Shown here one piece after another: positions 1-6,810 of a stretch of 10,780 bases of DNA (positions are counted from its first letter, which is position 1; each line of letters starts with the position of its first letter). The stretch is from positions 1 to 10,780 of the forward strand of contig CAZESH010000139.1 of NCBI GenBank assembly GCA_964514665.1, given 5' to 3'. A program made the position numbers and the translations under genes. The stretch is from CAZESH01 sp964514665 (GTDB taxonomy: Bacteria > Bacillota > Bacilli > Paenibacillales > KCTC-25726). A model generated the notes under the pieces. The model was given only the letters and a program-made list of their open reading frames with translations. It was not told the origin of the DNA and made no database searches.

Positions 1-15
1 AACTGAGGTGATTCA

Positions 16-921
16 ATGTACGCTCTCGAGCTTCTTGATCTCACTAAGAATTACGGGAAAAATAGGGGGATAAACAAGGTTTCGCTGCAGGTTGAAGAAG
101 GCGATATTTTTGGATTCATTGGACCTAATGGAGCTGGAAAGTCTACTGCTATCCGTCTCGTCATGCAGCTTCTGCAGCCTGATTCGGGATCGATCCGTAT
201 TTTTGGACGCAGTGTCGAACGGGATGCGCCCGATATTCGCAGGGAAATCGGGTATTTACCTTCAGAGGTCAACTTGTACAGCGATTTGAACGGGCTGCAA
301 ATGCTTGATTTTACCGCCAGGGCTTTTGGTTTGAATTTGAAGCAGACCAAGGCTCAGGAATATGCGGAGATGCTGCAGTTTGACATGCATAAAAAGATCA
401 AATCGTACTCGCTCGGCAACCGCAAAAAGCTGGGTATCATCCAGTCGCTTTTGCATGAGCCGAAGCTGTTGATTTTGGACGAACCGACGTCCGGACTAGA
501 TCCGCTTATGCAGCACCAGTTTTTTCAGCTGCTGGAGGAACTGAACCGAAAAGGGATGACCATCTTTTTTTCCACCCATGTCTTGAGCGAGGTGGAGAAG
601 GTTTGCCGGAAGGTGGGGATCATTCGCGAAGGGGAGATGGTCCGCATCTCCGATGTGGATGAATTAACGAGTCGAAGCAAGCCGCTCATTCAAGTGGAAT
701 ATGAACAGCCGGGAGATCACAGCGCGGAATTGGCGGCTCCCGGTACGAACCTTTCCGTTGTTTACAGGGGCGGCATGCATGAAATTCAGACAAACGGTGA
801 GATTCATCTGGCGCTGCAGCTGATTTCCAGCCGTCCGATCAAGCAAATCCGCATTCAGAAGCCAACGCTGGAACAGCTCTTCATGAATTATTACGAGCGT
901 GATCGGGAGGGGATCCAATGA
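16..921 (+). CDS. ABC transporter ATP-binding protein (ABC-2 / BcrA-NatA type exporter)
   Basis: This is the 301-residue nucleotide-binding subunit of an exporter; it hydrolyses ATP at the inner membrane face to drive the permease encoded next. Visible motifs are Walker A GPNGAGKS (residues 36-43), a Q-loop region of the GYLPSE type (79-84), a degenerate signature YSLGNRKK (131-138), Walker B LLILDEP (151-157), D-loop SGLD (159-162) and the H-loop histidine H188 in FFSTHV. The C-terminal part (about 215-301) is a variable domain common in BcrA/NatA-like ATPases. The ATG at 16 follows a GAGGTG ribosome binding site about 6 bases upstream. The stop overlaps the permease start (ATGA), which indicates translational coupling. 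Substrate is unknown: drug, peptide antibiotic or ion export are all possible. The family call is firm; the specific role is not. Confidence 0.95.
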   Translation: MYALELLDLTKNYGKNRGINKVSLQVEEGDIFGFIGPNGAGKSTAIRLVMQLLQPDSGSIRIFGRSVERDAPDIRREIGYLPSEVNLYSDLNGLQMLDFTARAFGLNLKQTKAQEYAEMLQFDMHKKIKSYSLGNRKKLGIIQSLLHEPKLLILDEPTSGLDPLMQHQFFQLLEELNRKGMTIFFSTHVLSEVEKVCRKVGIIREGEMVRISDVDELTSRSKPLIQVEYEQPGDHSAELAAPGTNLSVVYRGGMHEIQTNGEIHLALQLISSRPIKQIRIQKPTLEQLFMNYYERDREGIQ

Positions 922-1713
922 ATCGCAATATAATCCGTCACGAGCTGCTGTTGGCCCGCCGCGGGTGGTTGATTGCATCTGGCGTAACGCTGCTTTTTAT
1001 GGCCATTTTTGCCTCGGTCGCCGATATTTATATGAAAAACAATCAGATTATTGAGCTGATGAAGCAGTTTCCGGCCGGACTCATGGAAGGCTTCGGCGTG
1101 CACATCCATATGCTGACCAGCTTTGAAGGATGGATGAGCGGGGAGCCTTATACCTTTTTTGTCATGCTGCTCGGAGCCTTCGGCTTGGTTTGGTCTTCTT
1201 CTTCCATATCGAAAGAAAGAGACAGGCAAACCTCTGAACTTCTTTTTTCGCTGCCCTACAGCCGGGCTTCCATCTACTTTTCAAAGGTGGCGGCGAATTT
1301 TGCAATGGTTGCCTCGATTTATATTTGCAGCGTTTTGGCGGTGCTGCTGTTCGGGGAATTATTCAGTACTGTACAAAATGGCAAGCTGCTGCTGGTGGTT
1401 TATACGGGAGGCTATTTGATCGCATTGGCCTTTACCGGAATCGGCTTTGCTTTGACCTCGTTTCTCCAATCGGAACGCAGCGCATTGACGGCGGGTGTGG
1501 GAATCGTGATCGTATCCTTTTTGCTGAATATGCTGGCCGGGATGAATGACGCGATTAAATTGGATGGCAAATTTCAGCTTGTTTTCCGTATTTGACACTT
1601 CGATCATAGTCGACAGCGGCTACTTGACAGTTTCCGGAACAATCATTACCTTAGGGATATATGTGCTGGGAGTATCGGCAGGATTTGCGGTGCTGAGAAA
1701 ACAGGACTTGTAA
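918..1713 (+). pseudogene. ABC-2 type transporter permease, frameshifted near the 3' end
   Basis: This is the membrane subunit paired with the preceding ATPase. The uninterrupted frame runs from 918 to a TGA at 1593-1595 (225 residues). It has hydrophobic segments at about residues 17-37, 78-97, 125-146, 157-180 and 190-207, and the ABC-2-like loop KERDRQTSELLFSLPYSR at 99-116. From 1576 the +1-shifted frame continues the protein naturally, beginning SLFSVFDTSIIV, passing through one more hydrophobic segment (TIITLGIYVLGV) and ending LRKQDL at the TAA of 1711-1713. Removing one base in the AAATTTC stretch (1569-1575) would give a 264-residue protein, a usual length for the family. The frame is therefore broken by one extra base: a real mutation, an assembly error or, least likely, programmed frameshifting. 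As read, the product lacks its last membrane segment and is probably impaired. Confidence 0.85.
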
Positions 1714-1740
1714 TGACCGGACGAATCAGGTGGTAGTGAA

Positions 1741-2349
1741 ATGGACAAAAAACAGGGAATTATCGAGACGGGCCAACGCTTGTTTTTGCAAAACGGAATC
1801 GGGCAAACCACGATGGAGCAGATTGCCGAAGCCGTTCCCGTATCGAAAATGACGATTTATAAATATTTCAAAAGCAAGGAAGGGCTGCTTGAAAAAATTC
1901 TCGATCAAATCATCGAGAGCATGGGCGGGAGAATGCAGCAAATCATCGATCAAGCGAAAACCCCGTTGGATGCTTTAACGGCCATGACCCGGTATGAAAG
2001 CTTCTATCAGGATTATTCCGATTTTTCAGAGAAATTCGTGAAAGATTTGATTGCCTATTATCCGAATCAGTCCATGCGGATTTTGAACTATCAAAGAGAG
2101 CATCTGTTCCCGAAAATGGAAAAGCTGATCTTTCAGGCACAGCAGGCGGGCCAAGTCCGCAAGGATTTGTCACCGTACAATATCATGCTGTTCATGGCGG
2201 CGATGAAGGAGTTTTTTGCCAAACCGGAGTTATTCAACGGACTGTCCAATATTTATGCGGTAGGTGCGCAGGTCACAAGCATTCTATTTTACGGAATTGT
2301 AACGGAAAAGGCCCCCGACCAGACGGAAACAAAGAAGGACGGGGAGTGA
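1741..2349 (+). CDS. TetR/AcrR-family transcriptional regulator
   Basis: This 202-residue protein has the TetR-family N-terminal helix-turn-helix: residues 5-50 read GIIETGQRLFLQNG, then TTMEQIAEAVPVSKMTIYKYFKSKEGLL, with the typical IYKYF recognition-helix end. The C-terminal 150 residues are a divergent helical ligand-binding and dimerisation domain. It starts at the ATG at 1741, with AGGTGG at 1728-1733 as ribosome binding site. It lies 27 bases after the restored end of the permease frame and is followed by a terminator, so it is probably the last gene of the transporter cassette and its likely local regulator. That role is inferred from position. The inducer cannot be read from sequence, and no clear palindromic operator is visible inside the window. 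Confidence 0.92.
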   Translation: MDKKQGIIETGQRLFLQNGIGQTTMEQIAEAVPVSKMTIYKYFKSKEGLLEKILDQIIESMGGRMQQIIDQAKTPLDALTAMTRYESFYQDYSDFSEKFVKDLIAYYPNQSMRILNYQREHLFPKMEKLIFQAQQAGQVRKDLSPYNIMLFMAAMKEFFAKPELFNGLSNIYAVGAQVTSILFYGIVTEKAPDQTETKKDGE

Positions 2350-2362
2350 TTTAACGGTATTT

Positions 2363-2398
2363 AAGAGGAGGCGGTTTCGACTGCCTGCTCTTTTTTTT
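2363..2398 (+). terminator. Rho-independent terminator after the TetR gene
   Basis: The hairpin has outer arms AAGAG (2363-2367) and CTCTT (2388-2392), a G-G mismatch, inner arms AGGCGGT (2369-2375) and ACTGCCT (2380-2386) with one G-T pair, and a TTCG tetraloop (2376-2379). Eight T residues follow from 2391. It separates the transporter/regulator cassette from the dacF-spoIIA block. Confidence 0.9.
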
Positions 2399-2449
2399 GT
2401 CCCGAATCCGAAAGAACTTCACTTTTTCCCTGCGAAAAACTTTGGTATG

Positions 2450-2479
2450 GAATATTTTCCAATAACCTGGTCAACACTA
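2450..2479 (+). promoter_or_regulatory. Possible forespore (sigma-F/G) promoter of dacF
   Basis: GAATA at 2450-2454, an 18-base gap and AACACTA at 2473-2479 resemble the sigma-G pattern (GNATR and CATNHTA, 5 of 7 in the -10). In B. subtilis dacF is transcribed in the forespore. The match is imperfect, so this is a suggestion only. Confidence 0.3.
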
Positions 2480-2549
2480 GTAAAAAATATTTAGGAGTCT
2501 GGCCGACGAAAATGTTGGACAACTTCCAGTTCAGGAGGGGCATGTTCGT

Positions 2550-3731
2550 ATGAAAAATAGAAAGATTTACGCCAGCCTTTTAGGTTTGATGATGCTGGTC
2601 TTAACAGCTTTTCCGCTTGCCGTTTCGGCCAAGTCCAATGCTTCCGGCAAATTGGATTTGGCTCCCAATGCGCGTTCGGCGATTTTGATGGATGCCGATT
2701 CGGGTACGGTGATCTATGAGAAGAACAGTCATGATAGACTTCCCCCTGCGAGCATTACCAAAGTCATGACCATGCTGCTCATCATGGAAGCGCTAGATCA
2801 GGGAAAAATAAAGCTTTCCGACAAGGTGATGACGAGTGAGTATGCGGCCTCGATGGGCGGTTCGCAAATTTTTCTCGAGCCCGGGGAAGAAATGACGGTG
2901 GATGATATGCTGAAAGGCATCGCCATGGCTTCCGGCAACGATGCTTCCGTGGCAATGGCGGAAAAAATCGCAGGGTCCGAAGAAGTATTCGTTCAGATGA
3001 TGAATGACAAGGCCAAAGAACTCGGTCTTAAGGATACGCACTTTGTCAACAGCAACGGGCTTCCGGCTGCGGATCACTATTCCTCGGCTTTTGATATTGC
3101 GGTCATTTCCAAGGAGCTTCTGAAGCATGAGAAAATCACCGATTATACGAAAAAGTATCAGGATTATTTGCGCAAGGATTCGGAGAATCCTTTCTGGCTG
3201 GTCAATACAAACAAGCTTGTGCGGTTTTATTCCGGCGTCGACGGGCTGAAAACAGGATATACCAGCGAAGCGAAGTTTTGTCTCACGGCAACGGCCAAAC
3301 GCAGCAACTTCCGCCTGATTTCCGTAGTTATGGGAGAACCGAATACAAAGACGAGAAATGCGGAAGTGACGCATATGTTTAATTATGCATTTTCGCAATA
3401 TGCGAATATGCCGATTTTCAAAACCGGGGATGAAATCGGAACGGTGGGCGTTGAAAAAGGCACGGTCAGCAAGCTCAAACTGGTAGCCAATCATCCTTAC
3501 AGCGTGCTGCTGAAAAAAGGTGAAAACCAGGATAATATCCGTCATGAACTGCAGATACAAAAGGATATCAAGGCGCCTGTGAAATACGGACAGCCGATCG
3601 GCAAGCTGATTGTTTACAAGGGAGATCAGGTGATCTCGGAATTTCCCATCGAATCTCCGCTGACGATCGAAAAAGCAGGATGGTGGACGCTGCTTAAGCG
3701 CACAGCGGGTCACTTGTTCTTTCTCGAATAG
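2550..3731 (+). CDS. dacF: D-alanyl-D-alanine carboxypeptidase, sporulation-associated DacF
   Basis: This 393-residue penicillin-binding protein of the S11/PBP5 family removes the terminal D-alanine from peptidoglycan stem peptides. In sporulating cells DacF affects cross-linking of the spore wall. The three active-site motifs are present: SITK (S68, K71), SGN (128-130) and KTG (234-236). An N-terminal signal peptide (KNRK, then a hydrophobic stretch) should be cleaved after about residue 27 (AVSA). The C-terminal end (about 365-393, rich in W, L and K) looks like the amphipathic helix that holds these enzymes on the outer membrane face. The ATG at 2550 has AGGAGGGG at 2533-2540, 9 bases upstream. 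The position directly ahead of spoIIAA matches B. subtilis and supports dacF rather than dacA or dacB. No terminator follows, so readthrough into spoIIA is likely. Confidence 0.96.
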   Translation: MKNRKIYASLLGLMMLVLTAFPLAVSAKSNASGKLDLAPNARSAILMDADSGTVIYEKNSHDRLPPASITKVMTMLLIMEALDQGKIKLSDKVMTSEYAASMGGSQIFLEPGEEMTVDDMLKGIAMASGNDASVAMAEKIAGSEEVFVQMMNDKAKELGLKDTHFVNSNGLPAADHYSSAFDIAVISKELLKHEKITDYTKKYQDYLRKDSENPFWLVNTNKLVRFYSGVDGLKTGYTSEAKFCLTATAKRSNFRLISVVMGEPNTKTRNAEVTHMFNYAFSQYANMPIFKTGDEIGTVGVEKGTVSKLKLVANHPYSVLLKKGENQDNIRHELQIQKDIKAPVKYGQPIGKLIVYKGDQVISEFPIESPLTIEKAGWWTLLKRTAGHLFFLE

Positions 3732-3761
3732 CTAAATCAGCGGGAGTTTGCTTTGTTTTCC

Positions 3762-3820
3762 TGTCGCATTATGCCGCTTGAGTTGTCTGTTTTTGCAAGC
3801 TTTCTTCTAGTTTTGTCGGC
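3762..3820 (+). promoter_or_regulatory. Spo0A-box-like sites upstream of spoIIAA
   Basis: TGTCGCA (3762-3768) and TGTCGGC (3814-3820) each match five of the seven bases of the Spo0A core TGTCGAA. A weaker TTGTCTG is at 3783-3789. The 3814 site lies two bases from the -35 element. Spo0A-P activates spoIIA in B. subtilis, so the position makes sense; binding itself is inferred. Confidence 0.5.
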
Positions 3821-3822
3821 AT

Positions 3823-3850
3823 GCAGGATTTGATTGCGGTCTTGTTGAAT
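3823..3850 (+). promoter_or_regulatory. Sigma-H promoter of the spoIIA operon
   Basis: The -35 GCAGGATTT (3823-3831) fits RNAGGAWWW exactly. A 12-base spacer follows, then the -10 GTTGAAT (3844-3850), which fits RNNGAAT exactly. Transcription would begin near 3857, about 27 bases before the spoIIAA start. Sigma-H control of spoIIA is established in B. subtilis. Confidence 0.8.
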
Positions 3851-3883
3851 TGCTTGTTCAAGAGTGGGGGAAGGAGTGAAAGC

Positions 3884-4237
3884 ATGAGTCTGCAAATTGA
3901 TCTGGAGCAGCACCGCAATGCTCTGATCGTAAGATTGATTGGAGAGCTGGACCATCACACCGCTGAATCCGTGAAGAAGAAAATGGAGGATGCATTGATC
4001 CGGGGAAACGTACGTTACATGATCCTGAGCTTAAAACAATTGGAGTTTATGGACAGTTCGGGCTTGGGGGTCATATTGGGCCGTTACAAGCAAATCACCT
4101 CAAGGGGCGGGAAGATGATCGTATGCGATGTAAACCCCGCTGTGTACAAGCTGTTTGAAATGTCGGGTTTGTTCAAGATTCTCTCCATTGAAAAAGACGA
4201 AAATCAAGCGCTGAGCAGTTTGGGGGTCGTATCATGA
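3884..4237 (+). CDS. spoIIAA: Anti-sigma-F factor antagonist SpoIIAA
   Basis: This 117-residue STAS-domain protein is the anti-anti-sigma factor of the sigma-F switch. Unphosphorylated SpoIIAA binds SpoIIAB and releases sigma-F in the forespore; SpoIIAB inactivates it by phosphorylating one serine. That serine is visible as S58 in FMDSSGLG (55-62), at the same position as in B. subtilis. GELDHHTAE (20-28) and GVILGRYKQI are also conserved. An in-frame upstream ATG at 3821 would give 138 residues, but it lies inside the promoter and upstream of the predicted transcript start. The ATG at 3884 has AAGGAG at 3871-3876 and gives exactly the B. subtilis length. The stop overlaps spoIIAB (ATGA). Confidence 0.97.
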   Translation: MSLQIDLEQHRNALIVRLIGELDHHTAESVKKKMEDALIRGNVRYMILSLKQLEFMDSSGLGVILGRYKQITSRGGKMIVCDVNPAVYKLFEMSGLFKILSIEKDENQALSSLGVVS

Positions 4238-4680
4238 AACCGGATAATCATATGACGCTTACATTTGCCAGTCTATCCGCCAATGAATCGTTTGCCAGAG
4301 TAACAGTTGCCGCTTTTGTTTCCCAGTTGGATCCGACAATGGAGGAATTGACCGACATCAAAACCGTGATCTCGGAAGCGGTCACGAATGCGATCATCCA
4401 CGGTTACGACAACCGTCCGGACGGCAGCGTCACGATCCGCGCCTCGATCGAGGAGGACACTGTGTTCATTGAGGTCGAAGATCGGGGGAACGGCATTGAA
4501 GATCTGGAATTGGCCAGACAACCGCTGTTCACCTCCAAGCCTGAGTTGGAACGATCCGGGATGGGATTTACCATCATCGAAAATTTCATGGATGAATTCG
4601 AGGTAACGAGCGAACCGGACAAGGGAACGACGCTAAAGATGGTCAAACGGATCAAATCAAAAAAAGCTTTGTATAATTAA
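4234..4680 (+). CDS. spoIIAB: Anti-sigma-F factor and serine kinase SpoIIAB
   Basis: This 148-residue GHKL-fold protein binds and inhibits sigma-F, and phosphorylates SpoIIAA on S58 using ATP. The Bergerat ATP site is visible: N-box SEAVTNAIIHGY (47-58, with E48 and N52), G1-box DRGNGI (83-88) and G2-box RSGMGF (107-112), preceded by an ATP-lid region with RQPLFTSKPELE (95-106). The N-terminal stretch around SANESFARV is close to the B. subtilis protein and belongs to the sigma-F contact and dimer surface. The start overlaps the spoIIAA stop (ATGA) with GGGGG about 7 bases upstream. This coupling helps keep the two partners in balance. Confidence 0.98.
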   Translation: MKPDNHMTLTFASLSANESFARVTVAAFVSQLDPTMEELTDIKTVISEAVTNAIIHGYDNRPDGSVTIRASIEEDTVFIEVEDRGNGIEDLELARQPLFTSKPELERSGMGFTIIENFMDEFEVTSEPDKGTTLKMVKRIKSKKALYN

Positions 4681-4691
4681 GGGGAATAGCC

Positions 4692-5447
4692 ATGGATGCG
4701 GATTTGAAACCATCGTCTCATCATTATTTGGAAGATGATGAGGTGAAAGAACTAATCGCGCGCAGTCAGCAGGGGGATTTTGCGGCACGGGACCGGCTTG
4801 TCAACAGCAATATAAGGCTGGTTTGGTCCGTGGTCCAGCGCTTCATCAACAGGGGCTACGAACCTGAAGATTTATTTCAAATCGGCTGCATCGGTTTATT
4901 GAAATCTGTTGACAAATTCGATCTTTCCTACGACGTCAAATTTTCAACCTATGCAGTGCCGATGATTATCGGAGAAATCCAACGGTTCCTGCGGGATGAC
5001 GGCACGATCAAGGTCAGTCGTTCTTTAAAGGAAATGGCTAATAAAGTGCGTAAAATAAAGGATGAGCTGTCCAAAACGCTGGGCAGGATGCCGACCATCA
5101 AGGAAGTTGCGCAAGAGCTGAAAGTATCGCCGGAGGAAATCGTATTCGCCCAGGAAGCGAACAAGCCCCCGTCTTCGATTCATGAAACGGTATTTGAAAA
5201 CGATGGCGATCCGATTACCCTGATGGATCAGATCGCCGACGATTCACAGGAAAAGTGGTTTGATAAATTGGCTTTGAACGAAGCGATATCCGCGCTGAAC
5301 GAAAGGGAAAGATTAATCGTATACCTGCGCTATTACCGCGACCAGACACAATCCGAGGTGGCCAGCCGGCTGGGGATATCGCAGGTGCAGGTTTCCCGGC
5401 TGGAAAAGAAAATCCTGCAATCCATTAAAGACCAGATCGCCCAATGA
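4692..5447 (+). CDS. sigF: RNA polymerase sigma factor SigF (SpoIIAC)
   Basis: This 251-residue sigma-70-family protein is the first forespore-specific sigma factor. It has region 2 (about residues 36-103, with NRGYEPEDLFQIG, VKFSTYAVPMIIGEIQRF), region 3 (about 108-155, with KVSRSLKEM and ELSKTLGRMPT) and region 4 (about 198-250, with ERERLIVYLRYY and SQVQVSRLEKKI). Its similarity to B. subtilis sigma-F is strong and its place after spoIIAB separates it from the related sigma-G. The start at 4692 is 11 bases after spoIIAB, with AAGGGG just upstream. The last codons form the left arm of the operon terminator. Activity depends on release from SpoIIAB. Confidence 0.98.
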   Translation: MDADLKPSSHHYLEDDEVKELIARSQQGDFAARDRLVNSNIRLVWSVVQRFINRGYEPEDLFQIGCIGLLKSVDKFDLSYDVKFSTYAVPMIIGEIQRFLRDDGTIKVSRSLKEMANKVRKIKDELSKTLGRMPTIKEVAQELKVSPEEIVFAQEANKPPSSIHETVFENDGDPITLMDQIADDSQEKWFDKLALNEAISALNERERLIVYLRYYRDQTQSEVASRLGISQVQVSRLEKKILQSIKDQIAQ

Positions 5448-5467
5448 CTATCTGGTCTTTTTTTTTT
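5427..5467 (+). terminator. Rho-independent terminator overlapping the 3' end of sigF
   Basis: A perfect 11-bp inverted repeat joins AAAGACCAGAT (5427-5437) and ATCTGGTCTTT (5450-5460), with a 12-base loop that contains the sigF stop codon (5445-5447). Seven more T residues follow the right arm (a run of ten Ts, 5458-5467). The left arm is coding sequence. It should end the spoIIA transcript before spoVAA. Confidence 0.92.
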
Positions 5468-5506
5468 GCATACTATATGCACGGCAACTTGATTTTCAGT
5501 TTCAGT

Positions 5507-5615
5507 TTGATGGTTCGGTTAAGTCCGGAGGGGGATTTCGGTTTGGGGTTTCGCTTGCTTTCCGGCGAAGATGCGTCAGTGTTCAGTCCGAACCTGACAG
5601 ACCAAGAACCATCGA
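5507..5615 (+). repeat. Inverted-repeat structure in the sigF-spoVAA intergenic region
   Basis: An outer stem of about 10 bp pairs 5507-5516 (TTGATGGTTC) with 5606-5615 (GAACCATCGA), with one G-T pair. It encloses a hairpin of GTCAG plus GTTC (5575-5584, one bulged T) with GAACCTGAC (5590-5598). GGTTCGG (5512-5518) could instead pair with CCGAACC (5588-5594). No T-run follows, so it is not an ordinary terminator. It could be a 5' leader fold, a small RNA, an intergenic repeat unit or chance; function is unknown. Confidence 0.4.
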
Positions 5616-5628
5616 CCCCCCTCTGAAC

Positions 5629-5666
5629 TTTCAGTATAAACTTCAATCTTAAACTTCAGTGAATTC
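5629..5666 (+). repeat. Short imperfect tandem repeats upstream of spoVAA
   Basis: Three 12-13 base units follow one another: TTTCAGTATAAA, CTTCAATCTTAAA and CTTCAGTGAATTC. Further TTCAGT copies stand at 5495, 5501 and 5582. The spacing is close to one helical turn, so they might be protein-binding sites, but low-complexity drift is possible. I found no convincing sigma-G promoter in 5468-5720, although spoVA is sigma-G controlled in B. subtilis. Confidence 0.4.
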
Positions 5667-5720
5667 AAAAATCAATACTGCCGTGCACAGCTTTTACTTG
5701 TTTTTCGGGAGTGTTGCAAA

Positions 5721-6356
5721 ATGGATACAAGAGTCGCTCCAATCGTATACATCCGTTTGCGAAAGCAGCTGCAATTGAAAAAAGGGAGTGCGCTGACGCT
5801 GGGGCAGGCGGCGCAATTCATCGCTGATAAGGAATATGAGCTTGCTTTGCAAGAGCTCGTCCTGCTTCGTCACCAGAAGCAGGACGGAAACATCATGCTG
5901 ATTGACACGATGAGAATTGTGCGGGCGGTAAAAAAGCGTTTTCCGCATATGGGAATCGAATTTTTTGGAGAGCCCCACGTTTTGGTGGAGATTATAGACA
6001 GCGAGCGTAGGCGGGCTCCTATTGCGTTTATCGTGCTGATCGGTCTGCTGCTGTTTTTTGGCTCGGGACTGGCCATCATGAATTTTCATGCCGATGTCAG
6101 CATGGGCCAAGTGCATCGGCGCATCTACGAGCTGATTACAGGCAAGAGCACGCTGCATCCATATATCATGCAAATACCATACTCCATAGGGATAGGAGCG
6201 GGGATGATCCTGTTCTTCAACCATTTGTTCAAGAAAAAATTCAACGAAGAGCCGAGTCCGCTGGAAGTTGAAATGTTCTTATACCAAGAAAATTTGCGGC
6301 AATACGAAATTGCCGAGGAATACGAAAAAATGAAAAACCGCGGCGGAGACAGCTAA
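5721..6356 (+). CDS. spoVAA: Stage V sporulation protein AA
   Basis: This 211-residue protein is encoded by the first gene of the spoVA operon, whose products act in dipicolinic acid uptake into the spore and its release in germination. The N-terminal 95 residues are soluble. Two membrane segments follow, at about 100-122 (ending FGSGLAIMNF) and 148-170 (with IPYSIGIGAGMILFFNH), then the conserved KFNEEPSPLEVEMF stretch (173-186) and a charged tail. These features and the length match B. subtilis SpoVAA (about 206 residues). The ATG at 5721 has CGGGAGTG 8-9 bases upstream. It is separated from sigF by a terminator and a structured 250-base gap, so it must have its own promoter. spoVAB starts 2 bases after its stop. 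Confidence 0.95.
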   Translation: MDTRVAPIVYIRLRKQLQLKKGSALTLGQAAQFIADKEYELALQELVLLRHQKQDGNIMLIDTMRIVRAVKKRFPHMGIEFFGEPHVLVEIIDSERRRAPIAFIVLIGLLLFFGSGLAIMNFHADVSMGQVHRRIYELITGKSTLHPYIMQIPYSIGIGAGMILFFNHLFKKKFNEEPSPLEVEMFLYQENLRQYEIAEEYEKMKNRGGDS

Positions 6357-6358
6357 AA

Positions 6359-6787
6359 ATGGCCGCCGTTTTGTCCATGTTTTTTTTGGTCCTGCTCGGC
6401 TTGGCCGGCGGTTTGGCGGTGGGAAGCGGATTTGTAGCCTTCTTGTCGGTGCTGGACATTATCCCGCGGTTGGCGCAGATTACCAAAACTGCCCGTTATA
6501 TTCATGCGTATGAATGGTTCTTGATTACGGGAGCCGTATTTTGGACTGTTACCGACTTGTTTGATCTGCGTTTTTCCTTTTCACCCGTAGGAACGGCCAT
6601 GATCGGATGGTTTGACGGCATTTTTGTCGGCATGCTGGCTGCCGCCCTGACCGAGGTGCTGAACGTGTTTCCGATTTTGGCGAGAAGATTGCATATTCAT
6701 GACTATATCATTTGGTTTCTGATGGCGATGGTCTTTGGAAAAGTGTTCGGATCGCTATTCGATTGGCTGGTTTATCATTCATCATGA
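6359..6787 (+). CDS. spoVAB: Stage V sporulation protein AB
   Basis: This is a 142-residue, highly hydrophobic protein with about four membrane segments: residues 4-32, 52-66, 78-100 and 115-138. Conserved parts include VGSGFVAFLSVLDIIPRLAQ (21-40), GMLAAALTEVLNVFPILARR (91-110) and MVFGKVFGSLFDWL (124-137), all close to B. subtilis SpoVAB in sequence and length. It is thought to work with SpoVAA in the inner spore membrane, but its exact biochemical role is not known. The start is 2 bases past the spoVAA stop, with GGAG about 11 bases upstream, so the two are co-transcribed and probably coupled. In B. subtilis spoVAC follows; here spoVAF follows directly. Confidence 0.95.
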   Translation: MAAVLSMFFLVLLGLAGGLAVGSGFVAFLSVLDIIPRLAQITKTARYIHAYEWFLITGAVFWTVTDLFDLRFSFSPVGTAMIGWFDGIFVGMLAAALTEVLNVFPILARRLHIHDYIIWFLMAMVFGKVFGSLFDWLVYHSS

Positions 6788-6810
6788 TTTTTGTTTAGGA
6801 GGGACTGTCA

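Noticed and set aside
400..430. Unusual ABC signature (SLGNRKK instead of LSGGQ)
   Set aside because: Degenerate signatures of this type are common in BcrA/NatA-like ATPases, and all other motifs are intact, so it is not a defect.
2793..3713. A 306-codon open frame on the minus strand opposite dacF
   Set aside because: It lies wholly within a gene with all active-site motifs, its translation is low in recognisable domains and unusually rich in H, R and F, and it has no promoter or context. It is a shadow of the coding bias of dacF.
3821..3883. An upstream in-frame start for spoIIAA
   Set aside because: This stretch carries the sigma-H promoter and the likely transcript start, and the 3884 start has the ribosome site and the family length.
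5444..5626. A 60-codon frame starting in the sigF stop (ATGA overlap)
   Set aside because: It reads through the terminator T-run and the inverted-repeat region, lacks a ribosome site apart from sigF coding sequence, and its composition is not protein-like.
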